The translations under genes and the position numbers were made by a program. From NCBI RefSeq assembly GCF_009389715.1, contig NC_052399.1:6264585-6328584 (forward strand): a stretch of DNA of 64,000 nucleotides. Direction: 5' to 3'. The stretch's first letter is position 1. Each line of letters opens with the position of its first letter. Below the pieces are notes generated by a model, which saw nothing but the letters and a program-made list of their open reading frames with translations, was not told the origin of the DNA and ran no database searches. Source of the stretch: Phoenix dactylifera. Taxonomy: Eukaryota; Streptophyta; Magnoliopsida; Arecales; Arecaceae. Below are positions 52,909-64,000 of this stretch, in pieces.

Positions 52909-54295
52909 TCTTCGGACTAGGGGAGCAGCGGGACAGCGGGGCGGGGTCGTCGTTAGGGAAGGGGAAATTGGGAATGGTCCGGCGAATTAGGAATTGATGC
53001 GCCCTTAGCGTCATGGGAAAGTCGAGCGCGACGGTTGAAATTTATTCCCTGGATTCCAATCGCTGGTCTTTGAAGTTTGGGTCCGCGGCAGCTTTTTTAT
53101 TATTATTTATTGGATGAAAGAAAAGGGTGAACCTCCTGTCCGGCTGCAATTAGATTATTTAGACCATGATGAGCGGTAGGATGGCCTTTTAGGCCAATTA
53201 TTTTTATAGAAGGGCAAACGAAGTCGCAGACTGCATGATCTCCTATATGGCTAGTCACTCCGAAAGTATCTTGTGAGTTGAAGAAGGAGAGCTGTTTAGA
53301 AAGCTCTAGAATCTATTATTTTCTGATTTTATTAGACATATCTATACCGGAAATGTACGAATTATCCATTTCAGCAAAACAAAAAGTACCAGTATGTGGC
53401 TTAGCTCGCACTAGAAAATGCAGGTTATTAGGCGGCGCAAGAAAAGTTATTGGAGGATAATGTGTAATATACTGCAGGAGTCCGAAGAAGAAACTTGAAT
53501 CCAGAGGAACTCCACACTAATCTACTCGAATTTACACTGTTAATGAAATTATGTCTAATTATATGTTTAAGCTAGCTTGCTTCTGATCTTGCATGGTCTT
53601 TGTCGTGTTGCATGCCCAACTTGAATGGTAGGTTGGGGGTGTGATGTAAACTCTGAACACGAAGAATTCTTTCCTCAGGATTGATATATCTAGATAATGA
53701 TTTGGAACTCTTGCCTCAATTCTGTAAGCATCTCATCATCTCATTTAGAGGCTCGTCTAAATTTAAACCTTCTTGCTGAACTATTAGTAGCAGATGGTTA
53801 AGAAAGTGCTACTTTGCGCTTATCTTGAGATCTTGTTTCTTTGCACGTATCACCTCTCTAATTGTTCTTTGGAGGGGAATGATGATTTTAAGAAACATCA
53901 GAGACCATTTCTAGCACGAAGTTTTTCACACAGTGTTTCTAGAATAATTTATACGAGACCTCAGCAAAGCATGCCTGATTCCGTTGTGGCAAATCAGTCA
54001 TAACCCTCTTGTATCTGCTTTTCCTTTTTTTTTGGTACATAGAGCAGCCCGACAAAACAGAAGTGAAGCAAAGCCAGAATCACAAGCGAGAAAACTGAAC
54101 TTCGGTCATGTCAGCCAAAACCAGATTTTTTATTTACAGAGGTAGATTCCAAGCAGATTAAAAAACATCGTCTCTAACTATTCTTGTTAACCCATCTGCT
54201 AAAAAAAAAACCACGAATGCAGCACATTGAAGAACGTCTTAAAGAATGGGGTGAAGAGCCGTAAGGACCATAGAAGAGGTCTCCTCGTATACTTG
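52909..54295. other. Intergenic upstream of the TMEM62-like gene
   Basis: About 52909-53040 is GC-rich promoter/5' UTR DNA of the minus-strand gene. A LINE remnant follows at 53180-53400. The rest is AT-rich and shows no gene. Confidence 0.5.
53180..53400 (+). pseudogene. LINE-type RNase H C-terminal remnant
   Basis: The plus-strand frame reads FYRRANEVADCMISYMASHS, a close fit to the end of the RNase H domain of plant L1-type elements (H-x-x-R-x-x-N-x-x-AD-x-x-x-x-x-x-A-HS). Stops follow, then GELFRKL and NLLFSDFI, the usual tail. A related fragment in the opposite direction lies at about 59950-60160 with the same tail (NELSRIL-NLLF). It is a dead fragment of an unidentified copy. Confidence 0.6.
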
Positions 54296-55199
54296 TGTCA
54301 CAACCTTCATCCAAAATGGCTAGCCAGAAAGTATTATTTGAGTTCCTTGATCCTGTATAAATACCCAAAATTTACCCAATAAAAAACCGATGTGGGACTA
54401 AACACACGCCCGCACGGATTCTCATATATTCCCCCATTCAAGCCCTGACGTGCTCGTCAAGCTAAGAATTTAAATACATTCAAATCTATTCACAAACACC
54501 ACAATCGGCCCATGGTCAGCCCTAATGGAATGTGCTACAGCGTCCCTTAGGGCTCGTTTAGTTCGCGGGAAAAGAAGGGGGGAAAGTGTGGTCAACGGAA
54601 AAGTAATGAAATGCCTCTTGTTTGGTTGGAGTTTTCAAAGGAGAGAGACGGAAAAGTTGTATTCCCATGGGAATATGATTTCCACATTTCATGGGAGAGT
54701 CTTTCCCATAAGAAACATGGGAAAGTTATTTTTCCTTGAGGCGGAAATCACTCTATTTTTACTTTTTTCCAAAAAGGCCTTTTAGCATTAAAGATGCATT
54801 AAATACCTAATTTTTATTAAGAGCATAATAAGAATTATACATAACTTTCCCAGGAAAGTGGAAGGCCAACCAAACATAAGCACTTTGGAAATTTGTTACT
54901 TTCCCATGGTCAATCAAACATGCCAACAGTACTTTCTTAGGCATCCTATTTCTAGAAATTTGTTTCTCAGGAATCATATTCCTAGGAGGGAAAATGCTTC
55001 CCACGAACCAAACGAGCCCTTAGTTCACATAGGTTATGAGCTGGATCCGCTCTGATACCATTTGTCACAACTTAGGACTTCACCAAAAATGGCTAGCCAG
55101 AATATATTATTTGGATTTCTTGATCCTGTATAAGTACCCAAAATCTTCCCGGCAAGTAACCGATATGGGACTAAACATATGTCCGTACATATTCTCACA
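54296..55199 (-). mobile_element. TRIM-type LTR element, copy B, split by a MITE
   Basis: This belongs to the same family as 12480-12871. The left LTR starts TGTCACAACC at 54296 and ends near 54427. The right LTR runs from about 55062 to 55199. The conserved GCTCTGATACCAT before the right LTR is the minus-strand tRNA-Met primer site. Flanks ACTTG and ACTTA agree at four of five bases, as expected of an older target duplication. Removing the insert at 54550-55019 restores a normal short internal region. It is more diverged than copy A. Nothing is coded. Confidence 0.82.
54550..55019. mobile_element. PIF/Harbinger (Tourist-like) MITE, 470 bp
   Basis: The ends are inverted: GGGCTCGTTTAGTTCGCGGG on the left and the reverse complement of GGGCTCGTTTGGTTCGTGGG on the right, 18 of 20 identical. 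TTA flanks both sides (54547-54549 and 55020-55022). A TTA target duplication and G-rich GTTTGG-type ends are hallmarks of Harbinger-derived MITEs. It has no transposase. It interrupts TRIM copy B. Confidence 0.87.
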
Positions 55200-56191
55200 A
55201 CTTACGTATTCAATTAATGGCCGTTATTGGATCACCGTCAAGCCAGCAATTAATCCACACCAGCATGAAGCTCTGCTTCTCCTACCGAACTGTCATGAGA
55301 CTTCATAAGCCCTGCAGCCGTGCCCCAGCTCCGTGCTCTCTCGGTTTCAATTGTAGATGATGGTGACCGAAAAAATTCATTTGAGAACCGCTTTGCGCGG
55401 AAGAACAAACATCTAGTGTGTTGCTTAACTTTGCTTGGAAATTACGGTTATTTCTAGCTGTTCATATAGCCCAAGCAGTGTATCAAGGAAGAACTTTGTA
55501 CAATACTATAACCCTCCGATTAGAAGTCATACTTACTAAATTCTGCAAGCAATTGAATTGTGGCATGAGTATAGACAATGTTCCATATCCTCTACATTAC
55601 TTTGACCCCTTCTTATCTGTTTGAAAATAAATTTGATGTTGTAGGTGGTCGCTATATTTGGCGAGTGGGGTGATAGGAGCCAGTTATCAGCAAGAAAAAT
55701 ACTTCTTCCCTGCGTTCCATGGATTGCAATCTTTCTCCTACATCTCATTTATAAGTAAATGATATCACTATCTATTTCCTCAGATTGTTGCAATTGGGTT
55801 GAAAGGTCCATTTGGTGTAGTTCTTGGTGGAATTTTATATATCCTAGATATATAATCTTCATAGACTCGACTTTGCAGCGGTGACTATTTTTAACCCTTG
55901 TTCGTTTGGATGCAAGGACGAGCGTTTTGCACTACATCAGATGTTATTGGAGGAAAGAGCTCGGCATCTCATATACCTGAGAAAATGGCAAGGGATATTC
56001 CACTCATTCATCATCTCCAAAGAAATGTTCTCTTTGGAAATCCAGATCTCTGGGGTTTTTTTGGTATTAATGCGGTATGAACCTTCATATAGCTTACTGA
56101 GTGAGAGTACCATCTTTAGCCTGTGCATTCCTTCTTTTCTTTTGTCAAAGAATCATGGCTTTTGGCTTGCTCCTTATTGAGAATATCTAGT

Positions 56192-56362
56192 GAGAAATTA
56201 TATTCTATACGACGTGCACTGCATAGCCCTGCGCGTCGCTAATCACAACCGCTCGTTTCTATAGCAGTGTACCGAGATAAGCGCTTGATGAATGAAGCCA
56301 AGCAATTATGATTAGCGGCGTGCACGGCAATGTGGTGCACACCATGTATGATATAATTTCTC
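56192..56362. mobile_element. Mutator-like MITE, 171 bp with long inverted ends
   Basis: The left end GAGAAATTATAT...GTGCAC...CGTCGCTAATCA and the inverted right end TGATTAGCGGCG...GTGCAC...ATATAATTTCTC pair over about 54 bp with some mismatches. The 9 bp on either side (atatctagt and ttatctaat) agree at seven positions. Long inverted ends starting with G and a 9-bp duplication fit Mutator-type elements. Non-coding. Confidence 0.65.
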
Positions 56363-57455
56363 TTATCTAATGGCCTGCGTTCTATTTGCATATCTACATT
56401 TGAGTGTATGATAAAGAAGATAATAAAATGCCTTATCTTCCCCTCAGTGAAAGCCAATGAAGTGGAAGAGGAAACGTCTCCCTGCTGTTCTTCCCCTGTT
56501 ATTGACTGTATTGGAAGTACAGATGATAAGTAAAAGCCTGTGAATTGTGACAAGTTATCTTCTTGCATAAGCCCTAGAATTTGTACTAACAATATCATGA
56601 GGACACACATGTGGCAGACAAACTTGCTGCTGCCTCCAGCCGGTCAGCCCTACCTTGGCCCGCAAAAGGAGGCGTGTGTGAACTCTTATTCGACCCGGCA
56701 TTCAAAAGTACATATATATAAAGGATGACCTTGAGCGCATTGAAGCTATGCATTATATTATCTTATAACTCCTACATTATGTTGGATTCTAGTAATGTGA
56801 TATGAAATGATATCAAACTTCTCTTCTCAAATACTGATTGCAGACTTAGCACTTTTTATCTTATAATTGAGCATTATTAGGCTAATACAAGCTACAAAAT
56901 TGGTATTTCCAAATTTATTTCTATAGCATGGCCAAACAACTGGGGTAACTGAGCATCCACAGGCTTCGACGGACTTATATATTCCACAACTAATGCGCTA
57001 CAAGGATTATGCTTTGTGGATTGATCACATTCGCCGAAGTATGCTTTAAAACCATGTTCAACCACGCTCATCAAAATTGCGATCTACAACATCATATGCT
57101 AACCGATAACTCCTGACCGAGCTTGACTTAAACCTAAGCCCAACCCCAACCCATTAACAACCCTACTCGCAGCTTCCCCGACCCAACCTCGAGGGGAATT
57201 AGACACATTACCACAATTTTCATCCTATGGTCCAAATTTGATTAAAGTCTCTATCAACTTATAGTCAATTTGAAAAAAAAAATTCTATGATTGTGGAAGT
57301 TGATCATGTTAGAATATCTGGATCATTATACTAGGAATTAAAACATCATAATAAAATAAATTTAATCACATACCATTTAGTCGAACCGTTCTGATGCAGT
57401 TTTTCTTCAAAAGCACTTCTCAGGTATAAGAGAAACTCTAGGGCTGGCTCTCCCA

Positions 57456-57483
57456 CTCCCTCTCCCTCTCCCTCTCCCTCTCC
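57456..57483. repeat. (CCCTCT)n short array
   Basis: About four to five units of ctccct in intergenic DNA. Confidence 0.8.
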
Positions 57484-58507
57484 TTTAGTTTATGTTGACA
57501 ACCCTCTAACTCATATATATAGTATTGAGCCAGAGTAGAGTTTTGGATGGAAGAGGAGATTAGGCCAAAATAAATAAAACAGTTATTGGACCCTTCCATT
57601 AAGATACTTAAATAACCAAGAACCAAGCCATACACCTTCATACCACATTCCCATATATATATATAGGAAAAACACTGAGATGGACCATAGCCTAAAATTT
57701 TATGGATCGCAATTTTATTTGGGCTTCACCAGTCAAATTTTATGCACCTCTCAATTCGTTTTTCGCAAATAACATGAAACACACAATCAATGACAGCTCA
57801 TATTTTAAATAAAATCTTACATATAAGCCGCTCACTAGATGGGCCATCAGCAAGAGTACAGGAGTACCTTCCTCGCTGACATGTTCCTCAACTCTGAAGA
57901 TTCCACCGGTTCATTATATAGGTGGTCGTGCTAAATTCTTGGAAAGTTGCAGGTTGGTCAAATTAACTCTTGACTTCTGCCACGTTTATCTAATAAAGTC
58001 TAATCCTTGTAAAGTGTTCGCATTACCTCCGGTTTGTACGTTCCTCTAGATATTTTTTCCCCTCAGATCTCTAGTTCTCTTTAAGCAGTTTATTAAACTG
58101 AGCAACCGTTTATGAATCTTTGCTTGCTTTGAGGTTATTACGAGCGAAAACAGTGGGGTAGTTCGATCTAAATGATCTTCGAGGGCGTATACTCATAGAT
58201 TTAATGTTCACGAACGGTTTTGGATGGCCAAAAGAAGCAGAAGCAAAAGAAACCAATTTGAATGTTCCTGAAAGAAACAAATACAACATACAAGAGCTGA
58301 ACACCACCATGCTACAGCAATAAAGCATGATTAAATTGTGACTTACAAGTATTTATCTAGTTAGTTATATATAATACATGAATTAACTACTAAAATATGA
58401 ATAATTAAGCAATGCTTCAGTGCTTGGATTTTCTAACCAATAAAAGAATCACAAACAGCTCATTCAATATTATAGATGTCATAGTCTGTTGCTATGCCAT
58501 GCCAAGA

Positions 58508-58511
<4 letters not shown>

Positions 58512-58540
<29 letters not shown>
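58512..58540. repeat. Poly-T tract (T29)
   Basis: A 29-base T run, about 210 bp beyond the stop of the phospholipase gene. On the minus strand it is an A29 run. It may be a retroposed poly-A tail or just a homopolymer; I see no attached element. Confidence 0.7.
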
Positions 58541-58753
58541 GAGGAGTATGCCAGGAAAGATAACAGCAACAATTCCAAAAACCCATTAAAAAAGGCCCCT
58601 TGTGGGAAAAGAGAGGCATTTCAGAGACAGGGGTCTATCCAGGACAAGGAACCACCTTATTAATAATTGGGATAAGATTACAGACTGAAGGACGCCATGT
58701 GATGCACTCAGAAAACGAGGAGCCCGGAGCATCATCCCATACCATACCATCTG

Positions 58754-59576
58754 CTATGGCTTGTGAAGAGCCCTCCCAGCCAACAAGGCAACCTCCATCA
58801 CCAGAGTGATCACATCCACCACCTCCTCCACCATGCACTTGTTCCCCTTGAACGTTCCCTTCCCGGAAGCTCTCACCTTAGCGATGCAGTTGAGTAAGTT
58901 CTCGTTGCACTCCACATTCAAGTAGTCATCTGCACCCACCAACCACCCATGGAGACAAACAAATAAATGACACCGAAGACGCACCATGAGTTATGAATGG
59001 AAGAAATAAAAGAAGAAGAAAAAAGAGCGCAAACTGTGTTTGGATTCGACGCAGTTGTCGTGGGTCATGCAGCAGGCGTCGAGCGCATCGCATGGCTTCT
59101 CCCCCGGGCAGCCGCTGTATAAAATCCCACAGTATTTTCCATATTTCAGAAATGGAGGAGCTTTAATGACGATTTCATCCACAAAAAGAAAGAAAGAAAC
59201 AATGTCAGCGATCCATCAAGAATGCTTTGACCAAAGTTACATTGTGAGATGGAGGAGGAGATCAGTGTTTACCATTGCAGTGCTGTGACGCGCAGGTTCT
59301 GCTGCACTGCTGCTGCTTGCTCTGTGGAACAATCAAACAGGAAAAAAAAATGAATGTAAAGTAATAAAAATTGAAAAAAAAAAAAGAAAAAAAAGGAAGG
59401 AGGAAGAAGAATTTTTTATATATTTGTATAATGCTGACTGCGGTGATGCCGGAGTTGACGGACTGGACGCCGATGTTGAGAGCATGGATAGGAGTGGTCG
59501 AGATTAGGAGAGCGAGAAGGAGATGGAAGATAAGGATGGCTAACTTCGATGACAGATTTCTTTTTCCTCCATCCAT
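58754..59576 (-). CDS. Secretory phospholipase A2 (plant low-molecular-weight sPLA2), 4 exons
   Basis: This enzyme hydrolyses the sn-2 ester of phospholipids with calcium, releasing free fatty acid and lysophospholipid in the secretory path or apoplast. Exons in transcript order are 59576-59439, 59321-59273, 59160-59035 and 58929-58754, giving 162 aa. Residues 1 to about 32 are a signal peptide (LAILIFHLLLALLISTTPIHA). The calcium loop YGKYCGILYSGCPGEKPCD spans 69-87 and the active-site block DACCMTHDNC spans 90-99 with the H96-D97 pair. Twelve cysteines (52, 56, 61, 73, 80, 86, 92, 93, 99 and three more) suit the six disulphides of plant sPLA2. The protein ends LHKP with no KDEL-type signal. 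The split codon N (A|AT) across intron 3 supports the junction ESKHNDYLNVEC. I cannot assign the alpha/beta/gamma/delta class with certainty. Confidence 0.94.
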
Positions 59577-61660
59577 TTTCTCTACCCACTGCTCGCACTA
59601 ACAACAAAGAGAAGAAAGCAAGAGACCGAATGCTCGGAAAGTTTAGAGCTTGGTTTTCTGATTTTGTACAGGAAAAGGGGAGGATTGGGTTGCGGGGTGG
59701 TTGCCGGGGAAGGGAGGGCTCTACTGAGGGACTGTCAGGGGTCCGTTGTCCTTTCCGGCTCGTGAGAAAGCTGTGTTCGAGCTCACGGGTTGCCATCAGA
59801 CAATCTTCTTTATCTAATCGAACGGTTTTGAATGATGCGGCAGATTTTGTGATGAGATCTAGACTTCAGATTTGTAGTAAACGGCGGAAGTTGAGGGCCG
59901 CCTAAGCTGGCCTCACCTATGTGGAATCTGTCTCTTTTTTTTTACTTTTTGGAAGATATGATTCAAACAGTCCTAGTATTGGATAAGTTCAATAAAAACA
60001 AAAAATAATAAATTTCAAAGTATCCTAGACAACTCATTCTCTCCAATCTATTGGACACTTCTGGAGTGACTAGCCACATACGAAATCACTCAGTCCGCGG
60101 TCCCGTTAATCTATCTGAACACATGCTTGGTCTGAAAGACCACCTAAGCTGCTTCAAAACATCTAAAATCTGATAGGAGGTTGTATCTCTTTGGTGCGAG
60201 GAATATCTATTAGAAGACGAATGAAGTATGGTTGATCATATCGATAAAGTATTTTAGGCTAGTGTGGTAGAGATGCCAAGGGCTTTTCTGAATATGTTGT
60301 TTTCTTCTTTCTTTCTTTTTTTGATGTATTCGCATCAGAGTGGTGTGAAACATCCATCTTAGGAAGAAAAAAAATGTAGCTAGCATGCGGGGGAATATCT
60401 CTAGGTGGATAGTGATACATGCGTGGAATTGACATCGACCGAGATTGTACCAACCTTGGTTACTAAATTATTTCTAAAGATATATTAAGCAACAGCAGTT
60501 TGTGTTCACAAATTATTGCTTCTAGCGGATAAGGTTTCATGGCGTTCAGGTTGGGCATGTCACAAAAGTAGTCACTAGTATTGAGATGTGGATACGACGG
60601 TCAACCTAGCACTGGAAATGCTAGGCCCAAGCCCAAAGACCCTAAAGGGGCCAGCTTCTTGGAGGCTGAAGCTGCTAGATTCTAACCTCAATCATTTTAG
60701 AAAAATTAGAAAGACTACGAAGCTCGTTTTAGCTTCATCACTTGGGGTTATGGTTCAATTAGAGGAACTTGAATTCAAGTTACCAATAGCATCAGCTTTA
60801 ATAGTAACTACTGAGATAATTTTGTTATCATAGGTCATTTGCACATAAATTTTAGTTTCATAAATTAGAGTTGCAAAAAAGAAGATAGAGTTAGCAATTT
60901 ATGCTTTTCTTTGTTAAAGCCATGACATGAATGAAATTATACTTAAGAGTTGTCATAGCCCTTTCCCTTGACCTAAAAAAGAGAGTTGCCTGGCTGCTTA
61001 TGTAGTCAATCATATAACAACTATTTTATGAATCTTTGCTTCTTCGTCTCTTTTCTCGATTTTTGAATATTTTGCACGTTAACCCTCATGGATGTACTTA
61101 ATGCAAGATCTGTGTAATATATCCGGTCTACCGAAAAATGGAAATGAGAGATGAAATGAAGTTGTGTGTTCTTGACCTAATTTGTTTCTGGGTTGTAAAG
61201 TTCTATTCTATGACTTCTCTTATCCTTTAATTTTGAGCCTTTAAATGTTTAAAAGGTTTGGCAAATAATTAATATTATTTCCCACCACCCACCCACCTTG
61301 AAACAAGAGCAAGGATTTGGCTACGAACCGGCAACCAATAGGGATCAGATGGGCCACTTGTGGGCCATTGTACATTGTCCACTTGGGTTTCCAAGGTCTC
61401 TACCGAAAATTTTGGACACCCTCAACGGAGGCCAATTAATTAACATGCGTTGGAGCCTTACGCCACCAAAAGTTGAAACCCCAGAGATGTTTATAAAAGC
61501 ATTTATTTGAGATTTGGATTCCAAATGAAGGGTTCTACAATTCAAGTTGTGACCGCAATGACGTACTGATTAATCCCCTCTTTATACATGAGGTTTCAAG
61601 CTCAATCTACAAAATTTATTTCATCGAAAAATTGGCCTTGGAAAAATTTTATATGTAGGC
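59577..61660. other. Intergenic upstream of the phospholipase gene
   Basis: About 59577-59910 is GC-richer and probably contains the phospholipase promoter and 5' UTR (minus strand). A LINE remnant lies at 59950-60160. The rest is AT-rich with no supported gene. Confidence 0.5.
59950..60160 (-). pseudogene. LINE-type RNase H C-terminal remnant
   Basis: On the minus strand the frame reads HVFR-stop-INGTAD-stop-VISYVASHSRSV and later NELSRIL-stop-NLLFF. It is the same RNase H ending as the fragment at 53180-53400, here broken by at least three stops. It is an old, dead piece. Confidence 0.6.
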
Positions 61661-61689
61661 CCCCCTTTTTTCTCTCTTTACAAATATAT

Positions 61690-63260
61690 ACATTTATTCA
61701 AATCAAAGATTCATATAATTGATCATGATCTATACGAGTAAATTTTTTTAGAAATTATGATGGTTTGTAATCTATGGATCATAGACAAAAAAATGGATGG
61801 TTTTTATTATGCTAATATGCTAAATATATAGTGAAGCATTTAAATTGAGAACTTATCTTATTCATCATGATGAATATATATTAAAATAAATATAGAATGA
61901 AAATTAATCAAATTTGATGCTCAGGTCAGAGAAAAATATGATCTAATATCATTTTAACCATCTATGATGCATAGTTTAGAGACCACTAAAATACATAACT
62001 TTTAGTTTTTAGGTACCTTAATGGCAGGGATCGTGAACAGTATCGACCTTCAATTTAGATGTCCATTATTAATTTTAGAGCTGAGAGGAGTAGATTTTCT
62101 CTCCTCTTATGAGGAGCAAAATCCATCTAATAAATATATGTATTGTGTATTTATATATAAAGAGAGGGAGATGCTATTTACTCCTCTCAAAAGTAGACAG
62201 AGTCTAGCCTTTTCAACTTCAAAATTATTAATAAAATATCTAAATTGAACATCCACACCATTGACCATGATTTATATAGCAAAAGATGTTTAAAATAAAG
62301 TACTATGAATTTTTGATAGTTTCTAATCTATGTATCATATAGATACAACATGGACAATTCTCATTATATTAGTATATTAAAATATATGGTAAAGTTTTTA
62401 AATTGAGAATCTACTTTATTAATCATGATCTACAAATAATGAAAATAAATAGATTGAGAATCGGCAAATTTTAATAATTAGATTATGGCAATATGATTCC
62501 ATATCATTTCACTAGACAAATTTGCTCATGCTTTATGGTTAGAGACCACCGAAATATATGATTCTAGGCTTCTAGTATTTTCAATGGAATTGATCATGTT
62601 TCATAGTTAAGATGGATTTTGGACTTCATATCATTAAATAAGAGTTTACGTAAGTTGGTTTATTGAGATATTGGAGCCCTAATGTAGTCTTTTCTATATA
62701 TGATACAAGCACTAAGTATTCCTTTTGCATCTAGCACATGCACTCCACATACATAGCTCATTTAAGTTTCTCCTACTATTTTTTTTTTGAAAAAAATTTA
62801 AGTTTAGACATTCTTTTATTTGAACTCTCCCATAATTATAAGAGTGGGGTAATTTTTCTTGTGAAGCTTCCTGATTACTCACTTAATCCTTATCTTTCCT
62901 CACATGATGACATGGAAAACTATTGAACCAATAGAGATGATCAGAGATAAAATATAGTAGGGCACCTTTTAGTTTAAATTTCTAGCAAAAAAAAATTAAC
63001 AATGCAAAACTACACCATTCAAATTGAAAATCCAGACTGCTAAAGATGATTTATACTATAAAAAATAGAATAAAAATAAAAATTTATCTATGCTGATAGT
63101 CTCTAACCTATGCATCGGGTGAAAAAAATAAATTATTCTAATAATAATGATATTATGTTCTACTCATATATTTTACCACATTAGTGCATTCAATGTCGTT
63201 CATTTTTTTATCTACTTAATGCATAGATTGGAGAGCACTAAAATCTAGCATTTTAATTTT
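61690..63260. repeat. Two to three diverged copies of an AT-rich unit
   Basis: Phrases such as ttgatcatgatctata / ttgaccatgatttata, gtttctaatctatgtatcat, ttaaattgagaatctactttatt, aatcatgatctacaaataat and agagaccaccgaaatatatga recur in the same order from about 61710, about 62260 and, weakly, about 63010. Period is roughly 550-700 bp. No coding frame. It may be old satellite or nested copies of one transposon; I cannot define ends. Confidence 0.45.
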
Positions 63261-63773
63261 ATTGTTAAAATCTGTCAAAGATTTAACCCAAAGCATGGGG
63301 AGTGTGCACACACACGCCTGCGTGCGCGCGCACATATGAGAGAGAGAGAGAGTCAAGGACCTCTGATATCATAAAAATTTTCTTTTTTGAAAAGAAGTAC
63401 TCAAGATTGTAAACAATATATTGACGTACTTGGTAGAATTGATAGATATAAATGAAAAATTTCTGCTGATAGATTCACTAGACGATATAATGACAAATCT
63501 ATTGAAGGCAATTAATGTTCAAAGAGGGGGTGGGATGGGCCATATATGAGTATGCTTGTCAGTCAAGTATGATTGCCCAAGCAATGAAAACCCCACTACC
63601 CTACAAGCAAGCAAGGAGGTACATGGATGATATAAATACCTCCTTTCTTGTCGAGCTAAATAAAGTAAGAGAACATGAGTTAACAATCAAATAAAATTAA
63701 GAAAACTATTGCTAACTGATTGCATGGAACAACTTTGAGAGAGTGAGAGAAAGATGAAAAAGTGATAGAAAGA

Positions 63774-64000
63774 GTGTTGCTGCCAAAATTCGATGTGGAG
63801 GTATGAGGAACGTCGCTGGGAAGAAGCACTGATCTGCATACAAGAAGAAGACAAAGAGGAGGTCATGGTGCTGATTCGATCGGGAGCTCTCCAATGCTTA
63901 AGTCACTGAAAGGGCTTTAAGGAATAGAAGAGGAGAATAAGACTGGAATAAAAAGAGTGGAGAGTATTATATTGTATGTGGTGTATACTTGGCACATCAA
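63774..64000. mobile_element. LTR-like sequence running off the window end
   Basis: TGTTGCTGCCAAAATTCG at 63774 resembles the start of the LTRs at 47948 and 51182. The later block tccaatgcttaagtcactga matches their tccgatgcttaagtcagagg at about the same distance, followed by a purine-rich run in both. It is probably a distant relative of that LTR family, cut by the window edge. Confidence 0.4.

Larger units (their letters stand above)
55200..58753. other. Intergenic, repeat-bearing, no gene seen
   Basis: Apart from the MITE at 56192-56362 and simple repeats at 57456-57483 and 58512-58540, this AT-rich stretch shows no frame with a recognisable family. Its right end is the 3' side of the minus-strand phospholipase gene. 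Confidence 0.5.

Noticed and set aside
55881-56180. Open frame of 99 codons on the plus strand
   Set aside because: There is no recognisable domain, the codon use is random-looking, and no splice partners were found.

Overview
This window reads as nuclear DNA of a flowering plant, most likely a monocot and possibly a palm. The genes have many exons and long AT-rich introns. They belong to plant-specific families (a DYW-type PPR protein, a lumenal-type FKBP, a plant secretory phospholipase A2). The DNA between and inside them is full of plant transposable elements. Species cannot be fixed from the sequence alone. There are no bacterial operons, CRISPR arrays or rRNA genes, and I recognised no tRNA gene.

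Layout, left to right. 1-1654: AT-rich intergenic DNA ending in a telo-box promoter. 1655-15763 (+): an 18-exon BOP1/ERB1 ribosome-biogenesis gene. 17267-19060 (-): an intronless 597-aa PPR-DYW RNA-editing factor. It is head-to-head, 358 bp apart, with a three-exon FKBP17-type gene (19419-20321, +). 22937-28419 (+): a nine-exon DUF1295/steroid-reductase-like membrane protein. 30977-39736 (-): a nine-exon phytanoyl-CoA dioxygenase. 41277-52908 (-): a four-exon TMEM62-like membrane metallophosphoesterase whose 5.9-kb first intron holds a complete 4.4-kb LTR element. 58754-59576 (-): a four-exon secretory phospholipase A2. The exon models were assembled by hand; each closes in frame (698, 597, 244, 292, 282, 732 and 162 aa).

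The genes are independent housekeeping or metabolic units and do not form a pathway. BOP1 acts in nucleolar 60S maturation, the PPR protein in organelle RNA editing, and FKBP17 in the chloroplast. PhyH is a 2-oxoglutarate oxygenase, and PLA2 is a secreted, calcium-dependent lipase.

The most interesting signals are these. (1) BOP1 intron 14 is a textbook AT-AC, U12-type intron: ATATCCTT at the donor, a CTCCTTGACC branch site and an AC end. Only this splice gives the expected protein. (2) A young non-autonomous LTR retrotransposon sits inside an intron, with a perfect 5-bp target duplication and LTRs that differ almost only by transitions. (3) A pair of TRIM elements is present, one of which carries a nested Harbinger-type MITE; the other copy acts as an empty-site control. 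(4) An 81-nt intron without a stop could be retained in frame and would add a membrane segment to the TMEM62-like protein. (5) The FKBP17-DUF1295 gene adjacency appears to be shared with Arabidopsis. I see no defence-like or otherwise wholly new multigene system.
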